Assembly: GCF_014636775.1 (NCBI RefSeq)
Contig: NZ_BMEQ01000005.1
Location: 1-64,000, forward strand
Length of the DNA: 64,000 nucleotides
Source: Kocuria dechangensis
GTDB taxonomy: Bacteria > Actinomycetota > Actinomycetes > Actinomycetales > Micrococcaceae
Direction: 5' to 3'
The translations under genes and the position numbers were made by a program. Positions within the stretch are counted from its first letter, which is position 1, and every line of letters begins with the position of its first letter. This document shows, piece after piece, positions 26,210 to 35,091 of this stretch. The notes under the pieces were generated by a model. That model was not told the origin of the DNA. It was given only the letters and a program-made list of their open reading frames with translations, and made no database searches.

Positions 26210-27646
26210 ATGGGCACACCACTGGGGACCGGAGTCCCGGTCGCGCCGCTGACCTGGGGCCGGGCGCGCGCCCGGTGGGTGCTGGCCGCCACCGTCCTCG
26301 GCTCCGCGCTGACCTTCGTCGACATGACCGCGGTGCCCGTCGCCCTGCCCGCCGTGGGGGCGGAGCTCGGCGGGGACGCGGCAGGGCTCACCTGGGTCGC
26401 CAACGCGTACACGCTGGCCGTGGCGTCGCTCGTCCTGCTGGGCGGGTCGCTGGGGGACCGGTACGGGCGGCGCCGGATCTTCCTCGCCGGCACGATGTGC
26501 TTCAGCCTCTCCGCGGCGGTGTGCGCCCTGGCCCCCGACCTCCCCGGACTGATCCTCGCGCGGGCGGCGCAGGGGATCGGGGGCGCGCTGCTGGCGCCGG
26601 CGAGCATCGCGATCCTGGAGGCGTCCTTCGCCCCGGCCGACCGGGCGCGCGCCATCGGGGCGTGGACGGGCCTGACCGCGGTGGCGACCGCCACCGGTCC
26701 CTTCGTGGCCGGGTGGCTCGTGCAGGCGGGGAGCTGGCGGTGGGTGTTCCTGGTCCATCTGCCCGTGGCGGCCGTGGCGGCGCTCATCGCGCACCGCCAC
26801 CTCCCCGAGTCCCGCAACCCGGGCGCCTGCGTGCGGCTGGACGTGCCCGGGGCGGCCCTGCTCGTGGCGGGCCTGGGGGCGCTGACCCTCGGGCTGACCG
26901 CCGGGGCCGGTCCCGGTCCCGTGGCTGCGGGCGGGGTGATCGCCGGGGCGGTCCTGCTGCTGGGGGCCTTCCTGCTCCGGGAGCGCCGGGCGGTCTCGCC
27001 GCTGCTGCCGCCGGCGGTCTTCGCGTCCCGGCCCTTCGTCGTCGCGAACCTCGTCACGTTCGTGGCGTACGCGGCGATGGGCACGGTGTTCTTCGCCCTG
27101 CCCGTCACGCTGCAGGTGGGCGCGGGGCTCTCGCCCCTGGCCGCAGGGCTCTCCCTGAGCCCGTTCACCCTGGTGATGCTGGTGGGCTCGGCGGCGACCG
27201 GCCGGTGGGCGGGGCGCGCGGGCGCCCGCCGCCCCGTCGTCACCGGCCTCCTCGTCGCGGCGCTGGGCGCGGCCCTCCTGGGACGGGCCGGCGTCGCGGA
27301 CGACTACGTCCGCGACGTCCTGCTCCCCGTCGCGGTCTTCGGCGCCGGCCTGACCCTGTACGTCACCCCGCTCACCGCGGCCTCCCTGGCGGCTCTGCCC
27401 GACGCCCGGGCCGGGCTGGCCAGCGGGGTGAACAACGCCGTCGCCCGCACGGGCGGCCTGCTCGCCGTCGCCGCCGTCCCCCTGGTGGGCGGACTCGGCG
27501 GGGCCGGGCTCACCGACCCGGAGCGGGTGCGGGACGGCTTCGCGCTGCTCGCCTGGGCCTGCGCGGGGCTGCTGGCCGCCGGGGCGCTCCTGTCCTCGCT
27601 CCTCGCCCGCCGACCGGAGGACGTACGCGCCGCGACACATCCTTGA
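26210..27646 (+). CDS. MFS drug-type exporter (DHA2 family, 14 TMS)
   Basis: A 478-residue major facilitator with about 14 hydrophobic helices. Loop motif A is seen as GGSLGDRYGRRRIF and motif C-like sequence near TGLTAVATATGPFVAGWLV. This is the EmrB/QacA-type proton-driven efflux group. I chose the ATG at 26210; a GTG at 26192 is equally possible, and a much longer in-frame reading from 26000 covers the operator region and is not credible. It is divergent from the GMC operon and may export an aromatic compound, but no specific substrate is shown. Confidence 0.83.
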   Translation: MGTPLGTGVPVAPLTWGRARARWVLAATVLGSALTFVDMTAVPVALPAVGAELGGDAAGLTWVANAYTLAVASLVLLGGSLGDRYGRRRIFLAGTMCFSLSAAVCALAPDLPGLILARAAQGIGGALLAPASIAILEASFAPADRARAIGAWTGLTAVATATGPFVAGWLVQAGSWRWVFLVHLPVAAVAALIAHRHLPESRNPGACVRLDVPGAALLVAGLGALTLGLTAGAGPGPVAAGGVIAGAVLLLGAFLLRERRAVSPLLPPAVFASRPFVVANLVTFVAYAAMGTVFFALPVTLQVGAGLSPLAAGLSLSPFTLVMLVGSAATGRWAGRAGARRPVVTGLLVAALGAALLGRAGVADDYVRDVLLPVAVFGAGLTLYVTPLTAASLAALPDARAGLASGVNNAVARTGGLLAVAAVPLVGGLGGAGLTDPERVRDGFALLAWACAGLLAAGALLSSLLARRPEDVRAATHP

Positions 27647-27672
27647 CGGGCCGAACGGCGCCTTCCTACCCT
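27643..27672 (+). promoter_or_regulatory. Candidate promoter for the secreted hydrolase gene
   Basis: TTGACG (27643-27648) overlaps the MFS stop, and TACCCT (27667-27672) follows after 18 nt. If used, it gives a long leader of about 160 nt before the hydrolase ATG. I see no riboswitch-like structure in that leader. Confidence 0.4.
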
Positions 27673-27840
27673 GAACTTCCTGGTCAGACGGCTGTTGATC
27701 GCGGTGCCGGGGGGCGGGGGACGCGCCGGGCGCCCCCGTGCCCGGGCCTGCCGCGCGACCGGTGCCCCACCGGCCACGACGCGCGTCCGCGCGCGGTCCT
27801 GCTCCCTTCCCCGGCGAGGTCGACCGAAAGACGTGGTGTC

Positions 27841-29454
27841 ATGCGCCCTGCCGCCAGCAGCCCCAGCCCCGAGAACCCCGACAGCCCCGACAGCCCCGCC
27901 GGGACCGGCCGGCGGCACGGCGACCGCCACGGCGGTCGCCGTGCCGCCTCCGCCCTGGCGGTCGCCGTGCTCCTCGCGGGCGGCCCCGCCGGCGCGGTGG
28001 CCGCCCCGCAGGCGGCCGTCCCGCAGAGCGGCGTCGTGGCCGTCGCGCAGGTCCCGCCCGGGCTGGAGAGCTTCTACGCCCAGGTCCTGACCTGGGCCCC
28101 GTGCGGCCTGGGCGCCGAGTGCGCCACGCTCCAGGTGCCCCTGGACTACGCGAACCCGGCGGGCGCGCAGGTCCAGCTGGCGGTGAAGCGGGTGCGGAGC
28201 ACGGACGCGGCCGCCCGCACCGGATCCCTGCTGGTGAACTTCGGCGGGCCGGGCGGTTCCGGGACGCAGTCGCTGGAGGCGTGGGCCGCCGGTCTGGACC
28301 CCCGGATCCGGGCGGCGTACGACCTGGTGGGCTTCGACCCGCGGGGCGTGGCGTCGTCCACGGCCGTGGAGTGCCTGGACGACGCCGGGATGGACGCAAT
28401 GCGCGCCACCCAGATCGACCCCGACACCGAGGAGGGCCTCGACGACCTCACGGCGTTCGCACGGGAGTACGCCGCGGCGTGCGCGCGCAACACCGGGCCG
28501 CTGCTCGCCGAGGTCGACACCGTCAGCGCGGCCCAGGACCTGGACGTCCTGCGCGCGGTCCTGGGGGAGGAGGATCTCGACTACGTCGGGTACTCCTACG
28601 GGACGCAGCTCGGCTCCACCTACGCCGACCTCTTCCCCGAGCACACCGGCCGGCTCGTCCTGGACGGGGCGATGGACTCGACCCTCGACTACGCCGAGGT
28701 CACCCTCGGGCAGGCCTACGCCTTCGAGCGCTCCTTCCGGGTCTACGTGGAGTCCTGCCTGCCCATGGACGGCTGCCCGTTCGAGGGGACGCCGGAGGAG
28801 GCCTCGGCGGAGGTCGCCGCGCTGCTCGAGCGCCTCGAGACGACCCCGTTGCCGACCGCCGACGGGCGGCCGCTGACCGCGAACGACGCCCTCACCGGGA
28901 TGCTGCTCCCGCTCTACGACGAGCGCCTGTGGCCGTGGCTGACCCAGGCGCTGATCCCGGCCCTGGACCAGGGCGACGGGACCGCGCTGATGTTCCTCGC
29001 CGACGCCCGGTACGGGCGCGCCGCCGACGGCACCTACCGGGACAACGGCTCCGAGGCCAACACGGCGATCAACTGCCTCGACCTCCCCGTGGACACCGAC
29101 CCCGAGGCCATGGCGGCCCTGGACGCCCAGCTCCAGGAGGCGTCCCCGACCTTCGGCGACCTGTTCAGCCACGGCGAGGTCTTCTGCGGGGAGTGGCCGC
29201 ACGGCCCGGCCCCCGACCGGGTGGTCCGCGACGCCGCGGGCGCCGCCCCGATCCTGGTGATCGGCACCACGGGCGACCCGGCGACGCCCTACGTGTGGGC
29301 GGAGGCGCTCGCCGAGCAGCTGGAGTCCGGGCACCTGCTCACGTACCGGGGCGAGGGGCACACGGCCTACACCCGCGGCAACGCGTGCGTCGACGCGATC
29401 GTCAACACCTACCTGCTCGAGGGCACGCTCCCGGCCGAGGAGAAGACCTGCTGA
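27841..29454 (+). CDS. Secreted S33-type alpha/beta hydrolase (tripeptidyl-aminopeptidase-like)
   Basis: A 537-residue exported alpha/beta hydrolase of the Streptomyces tripeptidyl-aminopeptidase (Tap/SlpD) group. A basic N-region with two arginine pairs precedes the hydrophobic core ALAVAVLLAGGPAGAVA and a likely AAPQA cleavage. The oxyanion region is NFGGPGGSGTQS; the nucleophile is Ser252 in GYSYG; the charge-relay Asp is in TTGDPATPY and the His in GEGHTAY, within the family's C-terminal TAP-like segment. It probably trims peptides outside the cell. The 28 residues before the basic region are Ser/Pro-rich with a DSP repeat, so a later start is possible. Confidence 0.83.
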   Translation: MRPAASSPSPENPDSPDSPAGTGRRHGDRHGGRRAASALAVAVLLAGGPAGAVAAPQAAVPQSGVVAVAQVPPGLESFYAQVLTWAPCGLGAECATLQVPLDYANPAGAQVQLAVKRVRSTDAAARTGSLLVNFGGPGGSGTQSLEAWAAGLDPRIRAAYDLVGFDPRGVASSTAVECLDDAGMDAMRATQIDPDTEEGLDDLTAFAREYAAACARNTGPLLAEVDTVSAAQDLDVLRAVLGEEDLDYVGYSYGTQLGSTYADLFPEHTGRLVLDGAMDSTLDYAEVTLGQAYAFERSFRVYVESCLPMDGCPFEGTPEEASAEVAALLERLETTPLPTADGRPLTANDALTGMLLPLYDERLWPWLTQALIPALDQGDGTALMFLADARYGRAADGTYRDNGSEANTAINCLDLPVDTDPEAMAALDAQLQEASPTFGDLFSHGEVFCGEWPHGPAPDRVVRDAAGAAPILVIGTTGDPATPYVWAEALAEQLESGHLLTYRGEGHTAYTRGNACVDAIVNTYLLEGTLPAEEKTC

Positions 29455-29618
29455 GCCGGGGGTTCACGGAGCGGGCCGGGCGGGAAGCTCGCGGAGGGGC
29501 CCGGCAGGGGGAGCCCAGTAAGCGGCCGGCACGAGGAGAACCCCGTACCGGCCCGGCCACCAGGATCGCGGGAAGCTCTGATGGCTTCGCCCCATCCTAC
29601 TGAGAGCTGGGTCACGGT

Positions 29619-30914
29619 TCACCACTTGATTTCCGGACCGGGAGGACCACCGGGCCGCCCGCCGCTCCGCCCGTCCCCGCAGAGCAGGCGGGCGAGGTCC
29701 GCCACGGGGTCGGCGGAGTGGCGCACCACGTCCCGGTACTGCCAGAAGCGCAGCAGCTCGTAGCACACCAGGACCGCCAGCAGCGCGGCGACCAGGCCCA
29801 GCGACGCGAGGGCGGGCAGCCGGCCCGCCACGGGGAGCAGCAGGACCAGGAGGACGGCGACGACGCCGCGCTCGGCGTTCCAGGTGCCCACCTCGCGCCG
29901 GCGGAACGCGATGTGCCCGGCCAGGTGGACCGCCACGCCCGCGTAGAGGGCGACCAGCGGCACACCGGTCAGCGGGTCCGCGAGCTCCTGGTGGGCAGGG
30001 TCGGAGACGTGCTCCTGGACGCCCTTCAGCCCCGTGGCGATGAAGATGACGGGGACGACGATGAGGAAGTGCAGGTAGGAGTAGGAGGTGCGCGCCAGGG
30101 CCGCCCGCTCGGCCTCGGGCACCTGGTGCAGCACCCCCTCGGCGACGTGGGCGACGACGTCGAAGTACAGCCACCACAGGCTCACGGCTACGCTCAGCCC
30201 CAGTACGGAGGCCGCGACCGCCGGCAGTGAGAGCGGGTGCGCCGCGACGCCGAACCCGATCGCGATCAGGGACTCCCCGAGCGCCACCATGAGGATCAGG
30301 CCGTGCCGGTCGGCGAAGTGCCCCGGGCTGGGCAGCCGCCACCCGGCCACGCCGGACACCCAGACCCCGGTGTAGCTCACGACCACCGCCAGCGTCCACA
30401 GCACCGTCTGGTGGGGCGGTCCCAGCGCCCCGCCCGTGACGATCAGGGCGCACGACGCCGTGATGGGAGCGCCGGTGCGCAGCAGCTGGCGCCGCTCCTC
30501 GGCGTCGCCCCCCGCCACCACGAAGTGGCACGCCAGGTGCGCCAGCCGCACCACCGTGTAGCAGACGGCGAACACGAAGGGCGCGAACAGCCCGCCGGGG
30601 AGGTCGGCGAAGGACTCCGGGATGGCCAGGGCCGCCACGAACATCACAACCATGGCCCCCACGAATGTCGCGCGGACCAGCCCCTCGTCGGCCCGGGCCT
30701 GGTTGCCCAGCCAGGCGTAGGCGCTCCAGGAGGCCCACAGCATCGCCATCAGCAGCAGCCCGCGGGCCGCGCCCACGACCGTGGGGTCGGCCGTCATCAG
30801 CCGCGTGACCTGGATGAACGCGAAGACGAAGACCAGGTCGAAGAACAGTTCCAGGGTCGTGACCCGGTGGGTGGACTCCGTGGGCCGGACCCAGATGATC
30901 GCGGTTCTCGCCAT
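29619..30914 (-). CDS. LtrA-like low-temperature-requirement membrane protein
   Basis: A 431-residue protein of the LtrA family with about ten hydrophobic helices. The diagnostic N-terminal motif THRVTTLELFFDLVFVFAFIQVT is intact, as is GLILMVALGESLIAIG. The Listeria founder was linked to growth at low temperature, but the biochemical role is unknown. The ATG at 30914 has only a weak ribosome site. The C-terminal 20 residues are Gly/Pro-rich. It is convergent with the secreted hydrolase and upstream in orientation of no obvious operon partner. Confidence 0.87.
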   Translation of the reverse strand: MARTAIIWVRPTESTHRVTTLELFFDLVFVFAFIQVTRLMTADPTVVGAARGLLLMAMLWASWSAYAWLGNQARADEGLVRATFVGAMVVMFVAALAIPESFADLPGGLFAPFVFAVCYTVVRLAHLACHFVVAGGDAEERRQLLRTGAPITASCALIVTGGALGPPHQTVLWTLAVVVSYTGVWVSGVAGWRLPSPGHFADRHGLILMVALGESLIAIGFGVAAHPLSLPAVAASVLGLSVAVSLWWLYFDVVAHVAEGVLHQVPEAERAALARTSYSYLHFLIVVPVIFIATGLKGVQEHVSDPAHQELADPLTGVPLVALYAGVAVHLAGHIAFRRREVGTWNAERGVVAVLLVLLLPVAGRLPALASLGLVAALLAVLVCYELLRFWQYRDVVRHSADPVADLARLLCGDGRSGGRPGGPPGPEIKW

Positions 30915-31003
30915 GGCCAGTCCGATCGTCGCGGTCCCGTGCCGACATGGTACCGCCGGCCCCTCCCGGACCACAGACCACCGGCCGGGCCGGGGAGGAC
31001 CGC

Positions 31004-31867
31004 CTACCGCCGGAGCTGCCCGGCGACGGAGGCCACCAGGGCCAGCCCGAACCCGGCGGCCTGAAGCCCCGTGAGCGTCTCGCCCAGCACCACCCAGCCC
31101 AGGAGCGCGGCCGTGACCGGGATCAGCGGCATGAGCAGCGTCAGGCTGGTGGCCGGCACCCGCCGTCCCGCGTGGAACCACGCGGCGTAGGAGATCGCCC
31201 CGCCGGGCAGGGCCAGCCAGGCGTAGCCGGCCACCGCCTGCGGCGTGAGCACGAACGGCCCGGTGTCCAGCAGCGGCACCAGCGGCGCGATCATCAGCCC
31301 GCCCAGCGTCAGCTGCCACCCGGTCGCGGCGAGCCCGCTCAGGCCCTCGGGCAGCTCCCACCGTCGGGTCAGCACCACCCCGGCGGCCATGATCACGGTC
31401 CCGGCGAAGGCCGCGGTGAGCCCCAGCGCGTCCAGCGTGAAGGGCCCGGTGAAGACCGCCACCGCCACGCCCGCGACGGCGGCCAGGGACCACAGCAGGC
31501 GTGGAGCGGGGGTGCGCTGGCGGAACAGGGCGAACACCAGCGCGGCCGCGACCAGGGGCTGGGCCGAGCCCACGACGGCGGCCAGGCCCCCGGGCAGGCG
31601 GTAGGCGCCCAGGAACAGCAGGGGGAAGAAGGCCCCGAAGTTGAGCAGCGCCAGCACCACCAGCCGCCCCCACCAGGCCGCCGGGGGCAGCTGCCGGGTG
31701 AGCGCGAGCAGCAGCAGCCCGGCCGGCAGGGCCCGCAGGAGGGACGCGGTCATGGGCCGGTCCGGGGGCAGCAGCTCCGTGGTGACCACGTAGGTGCTGC
31801 CCCACACGACCGGGGCCAGCGCGCCCAGCAGGATCAGCCGTGCGTACGCCGTCGTGCTGCGATCCAT
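31004..31867 (-). CDS. EamA/DMT-family transporter
   Basis: A 287-residue inner-membrane protein with ten hydrophobic segments and the two EamA repeats of the drug/metabolite transporter superfamily. The first repeat holds APVVWGSTYVVTTELLPPDRP; the second ends with LTLLMPLIPVTAALLGWVVLGE, both typical. GGGGAG lies about 8 nt before the ATG. It is divergent from the sugar-dehydrogenase-like lipoprotein gene, with 106 nt between starts. Relatives export amino acids or metabolites; substrate cannot be told here. Confidence 0.87.
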   Translation of the reverse strand: MDRSTTAYARLILLGALAPVVWGSTYVVTTELLPPDRPMTASLLRALPAGLLLLALTRQLPPAAWWGRLVVLALLNFGAFFPLLFLGAYRLPGGLAAVVGSAQPLVAAALVFALFRQRTPAPRLLWSLAAVAGVAVAVFTGPFTLDALGLTAAFAGTVIMAAGVVLTRRWELPEGLSGLAATGWQLTLGGLMIAPLVPLLDTGPFVLTPQAVAGYAWLALPGGAISYAAWFHAGRRVPATSLTLLMPLIPVTAALLGWVVLGETLTGLQAAGFGLALVASVAGQLRR

Positions 31868-31961
31868 GTCCGTGCTCCCCACTCCCGCTCGAGATCCCGT
31901 GACCGGCACGGGCTCCCGATCCTGTGGCCGCGGGACCGTTCCGTGCCCCGGCATCCGGGGA

Positions 31962-31967
31962 TACATT
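31962..31967 (+). promoter_or_regulatory. -10 box of a leaderless promoter for the GSDH-like gene
   Basis: TACATT at 31962-31967 ends 6 nt before the ATG at 31974, the usual -10 to start-site distance, and no Shine-Dalgarno sequence precedes the ATG. Transcription would begin at or beside the start codon. Confidence 0.5.
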
Positions 31968-31973
31968 GTCCCC

Positions 31974-33143
31974 ATGAACGTCCGCCGACACACGGTCGCG
32001 GCGCTCGCCGCCGCCGCCCTGCTGCTGACCGCGTGCGCCCCGGACGGCTCCGGCGCCGCGGACGGACCGGCCGCCGGGACGCCGTGGCCCTCGCCCACCG
32101 GGCCGGCCCTGTCCGTCGAGGTCGTGCTCGACGGCCTGGAGCACCCCTGGGACGTGACCTTCACCCCGGAGGGCACCGCGCTGGTCACCGAGCGCGGCGG
32201 CCGCCTGCTCGCCCACGACGACCGGGGCACCCGGCAGGTCGAGGCCGACCTGGGGGACCTCTTCGTCGGCAGCGAGGCCGGGCTGATGGGGCTGGAGGTC
32301 TCCCCGGACTTCGGGCGGACCCGGGAGATCTTCCTGTGCCACGCCACGCAGGACGACGGGCGCCCGCGGGACGTGCGGGTCACCCGGTGGCGGCTCGACG
32401 ACGGCGCCACGCGGGCCGAGCGCATCGGCACGGTGGTCGACGGCCTGCCCGTCAGCAGCGGCCGGCACAGCGGCTGCCGGCTGCGCTTCGCCCCGGACGG
32501 CACCCTGCGCGTCGGCACCGGCGACGCCGCCCGGGGCGAGAACCCGCAGGACCCCGGCTCGCTCGGGGGCAAGACGCTGCGGCTGAACCCCGACGGCACC
32601 GTCCCGCAGGACAACCCGTTCGCCGGCCGGGGCGGGGACGCCGCGGCGGTGTACACCCTGGGGCACCGCAACGTGCAGGGGCTGGCGGTGCAGCCCGGGA
32701 CGGGCACCCTGTGGGAGGTGGAGCACGGCCCCGACGTGGACGACGAGGTCAACGTCCTGGAGCCCGGCGGCAACTACGGCTGGGACCCGGTGCCCGGCTA
32801 CGACGAGTCGGTGCCGATGACCGACCTCGAGAAGTTTCCCGGCGCCGTCGAGGCGGTCTGGTCCTCCGGCGACCCGACCACGGCCACCAGCGGGGCCGTC
32901 TTCCTGGAGGGCGGGCAGTGGGGCGCATGGGACGGCGCGCTGGCCGTGGCGGAGCTGAAGAACACCGGCGTCGGGGTTCACCGGGTCGACGGCACGGCGA
33001 TCACCGGCACCACCCGCATCGCGGAGCTGGAGGACGAGCACGGCCGGCTGCGCTCCCTGACCCTCGACGACGAGGGCGCGCTGTGGGTCACGACCGACAA
33101 CGGCGACGACGACGTGGTGCTGCGGGTCAGCCCCCGCACGTAG
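31974..33143 (+). CDS. PQQ-type glucose/sorbosone dehydrogenase-like lipoprotein
   Basis: A 389-residue exported six-bladed propeller protein of the soluble glucose dehydrogenase/sorbosone dehydrogenase (GSDH) family. The lipoprotein signal ends in LLTAC, with C21 the lipidated residue. Family landmarks are LEHPWDVTFTPEGTALVTER, GRHSGCRLRFAPDGTLRVGTGD, YTLGHRNVQGLA and EHGPDVDDEVNVLEPGGNYGWDPV, covering the PQQ-site and calcium-site regions. Actinobacterial members often lack proven PQQ use, so sugar or aldose dehydrogenase activity is likely but not certain. It is probably translated from a leaderless mRNA. Confidence 0.85.
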   Translation: MNVRRHTVAALAAAALLLTACAPDGSGAADGPAAGTPWPSPTGPALSVEVVLDGLEHPWDVTFTPEGTALVTERGGRLLAHDDRGTRQVEADLGDLFVGSEAGLMGLEVSPDFGRTREIFLCHATQDDGRPRDVRVTRWRLDDGATRAERIGTVVDGLPVSSGRHSGCRLRFAPDGTLRVGTGDAARGENPQDPGSLGGKTLRLNPDGTVPQDNPFAGRGGDAAAVYTLGHRNVQGLAVQPGTGTLWEVEHGPDVDDEVNVLEPGGNYGWDPVPGYDESVPMTDLEKFPGAVEAVWSSGDPTTATSGAVFLEGGQWGAWDGALAVAELKNTGVGVHRVDGTAITGTTRIAELEDEHGRLRSLTLDDEGALWVTTDNGDDDVVLRVSPRT

Positions 33144-33215
33144 CAGCCGGCCCGGCCGGAGGCGGCCGCGGGAACCTGGAGGGACACGCATCGGGCGGGG
33201 GCGTCGGGCACGCAC

Positions 33216-33974
33216 ATGGACAGCACGGCAGGACCGCGCCACGCGGACGACGACGCGGGCCTGCTCGCCTACGCCCTCCTCGTGGTCCTGCTCGGGGCGG
33301 TGTTCTGGGTGGCGGGGCCGCTGCTCGGGGAGCTCACCGCGTGGACGCGCGCGGAGCTGCCCGCCTCGGCGCTGATGGTCGTCTGCCCCGCCCTCGCGGC
33401 GTGGATCGTGGCGGCACGACGGGGCGCCGCCGCAGAGCTGGTGCGCCGGCTGCGGCCCGTCCGGACCGGGTGGCACTGGTGGGCGACGGCCGTCGTCGTC
33501 ATGCCCGGGATCCTGGCCCTGGAGGCGCTCGTGGGCGGACGGGCGCCCTGGCAGGGGGTGACACCGGGGGAAGTGCTCCTGCTGTGCGCGGTGTTCCTGG
33601 CCCCGGCGCTCGCGGAGGAGATCGGGTGGACCGGTTTCGCCCTGCCCCGCCTGCTGCGCCGCACCGGTCCGGTGGCGGCCGGCGTGCTGATCGGGACGTT
33701 CTGGTCGCTGTGGCACGTCGTGCCCTGGCTCCAGCTGGGGCACGGAGGGATGTGGATCCTCGGGCAGAGCCTCTTCAGCGTGGCGCTGCGCGTGCTGCTG
33801 GTGGCCCTGGCCGTCCGGTCGGGGGCGGGTCTGTGGCCGGCGGTGCTGGGCCATGCGTCGTCGAACGTGGCATGGGCGGTGTCCGAGGGTGCCGGGGCGT
33901 CCTACGACCCGTGGGTCGCGGCGTCCCTGACCGCGGGCGCCGCGGCCGTGCTCGCGCGGCGCGGCCACTCCTGA
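33216..33974 (+). CDS. CPBP-family intramembrane metalloprotease (CAAX/Abi)
   Basis: A 252-residue polytopic membrane protein of the CPBP (CAAX protease and bacteriocin-processing, Abi) family. The catalytic motif ALAEEIGWTGFALP carries the paired glutamates, followed by FWSLWHVVPWL with the second-motif histidine and LGHASSNVAW with the third. About seven or eight hydrophobic helices are present. It follows the GSDH-like gene by 72 nt on the same strand. Physiological substrate is unknown. Confidence 0.85.
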   Translation: MDSTAGPRHADDDAGLLAYALLVVLLGAVFWVAGPLLGELTAWTRAELPASALMVVCPALAAWIVAARRGAAAELVRRLRPVRTGWHWWATAVVVMPGILALEALVGGRAPWQGVTPGEVLLLCAVFLAPALAEEIGWTGFALPRLLRRTGPVAAGVLIGTFWSLWHVVPWLQLGHGGMWILGQSLFSVALRVLLVALAVRSGAGLWPAVLGHASSNVAWAVSEGAGASYDPWVAASLTAGAAAVLARRGHS

Positions 33975-34011
33975 GGCGCTCCCTCCGGCTCCCGGCCGGG
34001 GCAGGAGCGGC

Positions 34012-35067
34012 TCAGGACTCGGCCTGGCCCTGCCGCCAGTAGCCCATGAAGGACACGTGCTCCTTCGGGATCCCGGCCGCGTCCACGCACAGGCGGCGCA
34101 GGGCCTTGACCGTCCCGGACTCGCCGGCCAGGAAGACGTACGGGACGTCGGGGCGCGCGGGCGCCGCCACGGACCACGCCCGCGGCTCGGAGGGGTCCTC
34201 CGCCACGGCCAGGCCCCGCTGCGGGCGCCGCCCCGCCAGGACGTCGTCCACGGCGCTGCCCGGCAGCTCCAGCAGGTGCGCGAGCCGCACCGCGGCCCGG
34301 TGCCCGTGGCCGGCCCGGCCGCCGCCGCCCGCGCGGGGCAGGACGTGCAGGCGCACGTCGGGCAGGTCGGCGAGCAGGCGGTGCGCGGCCACGTCCTCGG
34401 CGTGCGGCACCTCCAGCACGACGTCGAGGCGGGGACGGGCCCCGTCCTGCGCCGGGCCGTGCGCGGTCTCCGTGAACTCCTCCGCCACGGACATCAGGGC
34501 CGGGGCCGCGGTCTCGTCCCCGACGGCCAGGACCCGCCGCGCCCCGCCGTGGTCCCACGCCGCCCACGGCCGCTCCTGCGGGCCCGGGCCGAGGAGGTAG
34601 ACGCGCTCGCCGGGGGCCACGGTGCGGGCCCACCGGCTGCCCGGCCCGTCCTGGCCGTGGCCGCCGTGCACCACGACGTCGATCACGAGCTCCGGCACGG
34701 GGACGCCCCCGAGCACCGTGCGCCGGACGCTGCGCACGGTGTAGGTGCGCATCCACCCCCGCTCCTCGGCGGGGCGTGCGAACCAGCCCTCCCGCAGCCC
34801 CGCCGAGAGGTCGGCCCGCTCCGGGGCGCGCCCGGGCGGCGGGACGAGCAGCTTGACGTAGGCGTCGCGGCAGCGGGTCAGCCCGCCGTCGCCGATCAGG
34901 GCGGGGGAGAGCGTGCCCAGCTCGGGGCCCGCCAGCGTGATGCGGCGGAACGACGGGCACAGCCGGGTCACCGACGTCACGGCGGCCTCGACGCACAGCA
35001 CGGGGTCGGCGGCCGGCACGGCGGGCTCGGCGGGCACAGGGGTCTCGGGGCGGTGGGCCAGGGTCAT
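34012..35067 (-). CDS. Siderophore-interacting protein (FAD ferric-siderophore reductase)
   Basis: A 351-residue SIP-family (ViuB-like) flavin reductase. It has the FAD-binding segment MRTYTVRSVRR, the domain linker RWARTVAPGERVYLLGPGP and the C-terminal NAD(P)H-type region with AGESGTVKALRRL and GYWRQGQAE, which is diagnostic of SIP proteins. It reduces imported ferric siderophore in the cytoplasm to free iron. GAGGAT precedes the ATG. It is the last gene of the leftward siderophore-uptake operon, 24 nt after the ATPase gene, and is convergent with the CPBP gene. An insertion rich in His and Gly lies near residue 240. Confidence 0.9.
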   Translation of the reverse strand: MTLAHRPETPVPAEPAVPAADPVLCVEAAVTSVTRLCPSFRRITLAGPELGTLSPALIGDGGLTRCRDAYVKLLVPPPGRAPERADLSAGLREGWFARPAEERGWMRTYTVRSVRRTVLGGVPVPELVIDVVVHGGHGQDGPGSRWARTVAPGERVYLLGPGPQERPWAAWDHGGARRVLAVGDETAAPALMSVAEEFTETAHGPAQDGARPRLDVVLEVPHAEDVAAHRLLADLPDVRLHVLPRAGGGGRAGHGHRAAVRLAHLLELPGSAVDDVLAGRRPQRGLAVAEDPSEPRAWSVAAPARPDVPYVFLAGESGTVKALRRLCVDAAGIPKEHVSFMGYWRQGQAES

Positions 35068-35091
35068 GGTCGGATCCTCACGGTCGGTTCC

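Noticed and set aside
29619-33968. A 1449-codon open frame on the minus strand
   Set aside because: Only the LtrA-like part (from 30914) is real; upstream it is antisense to the GSDH-like and CPBP genes and out of frame with EamA.
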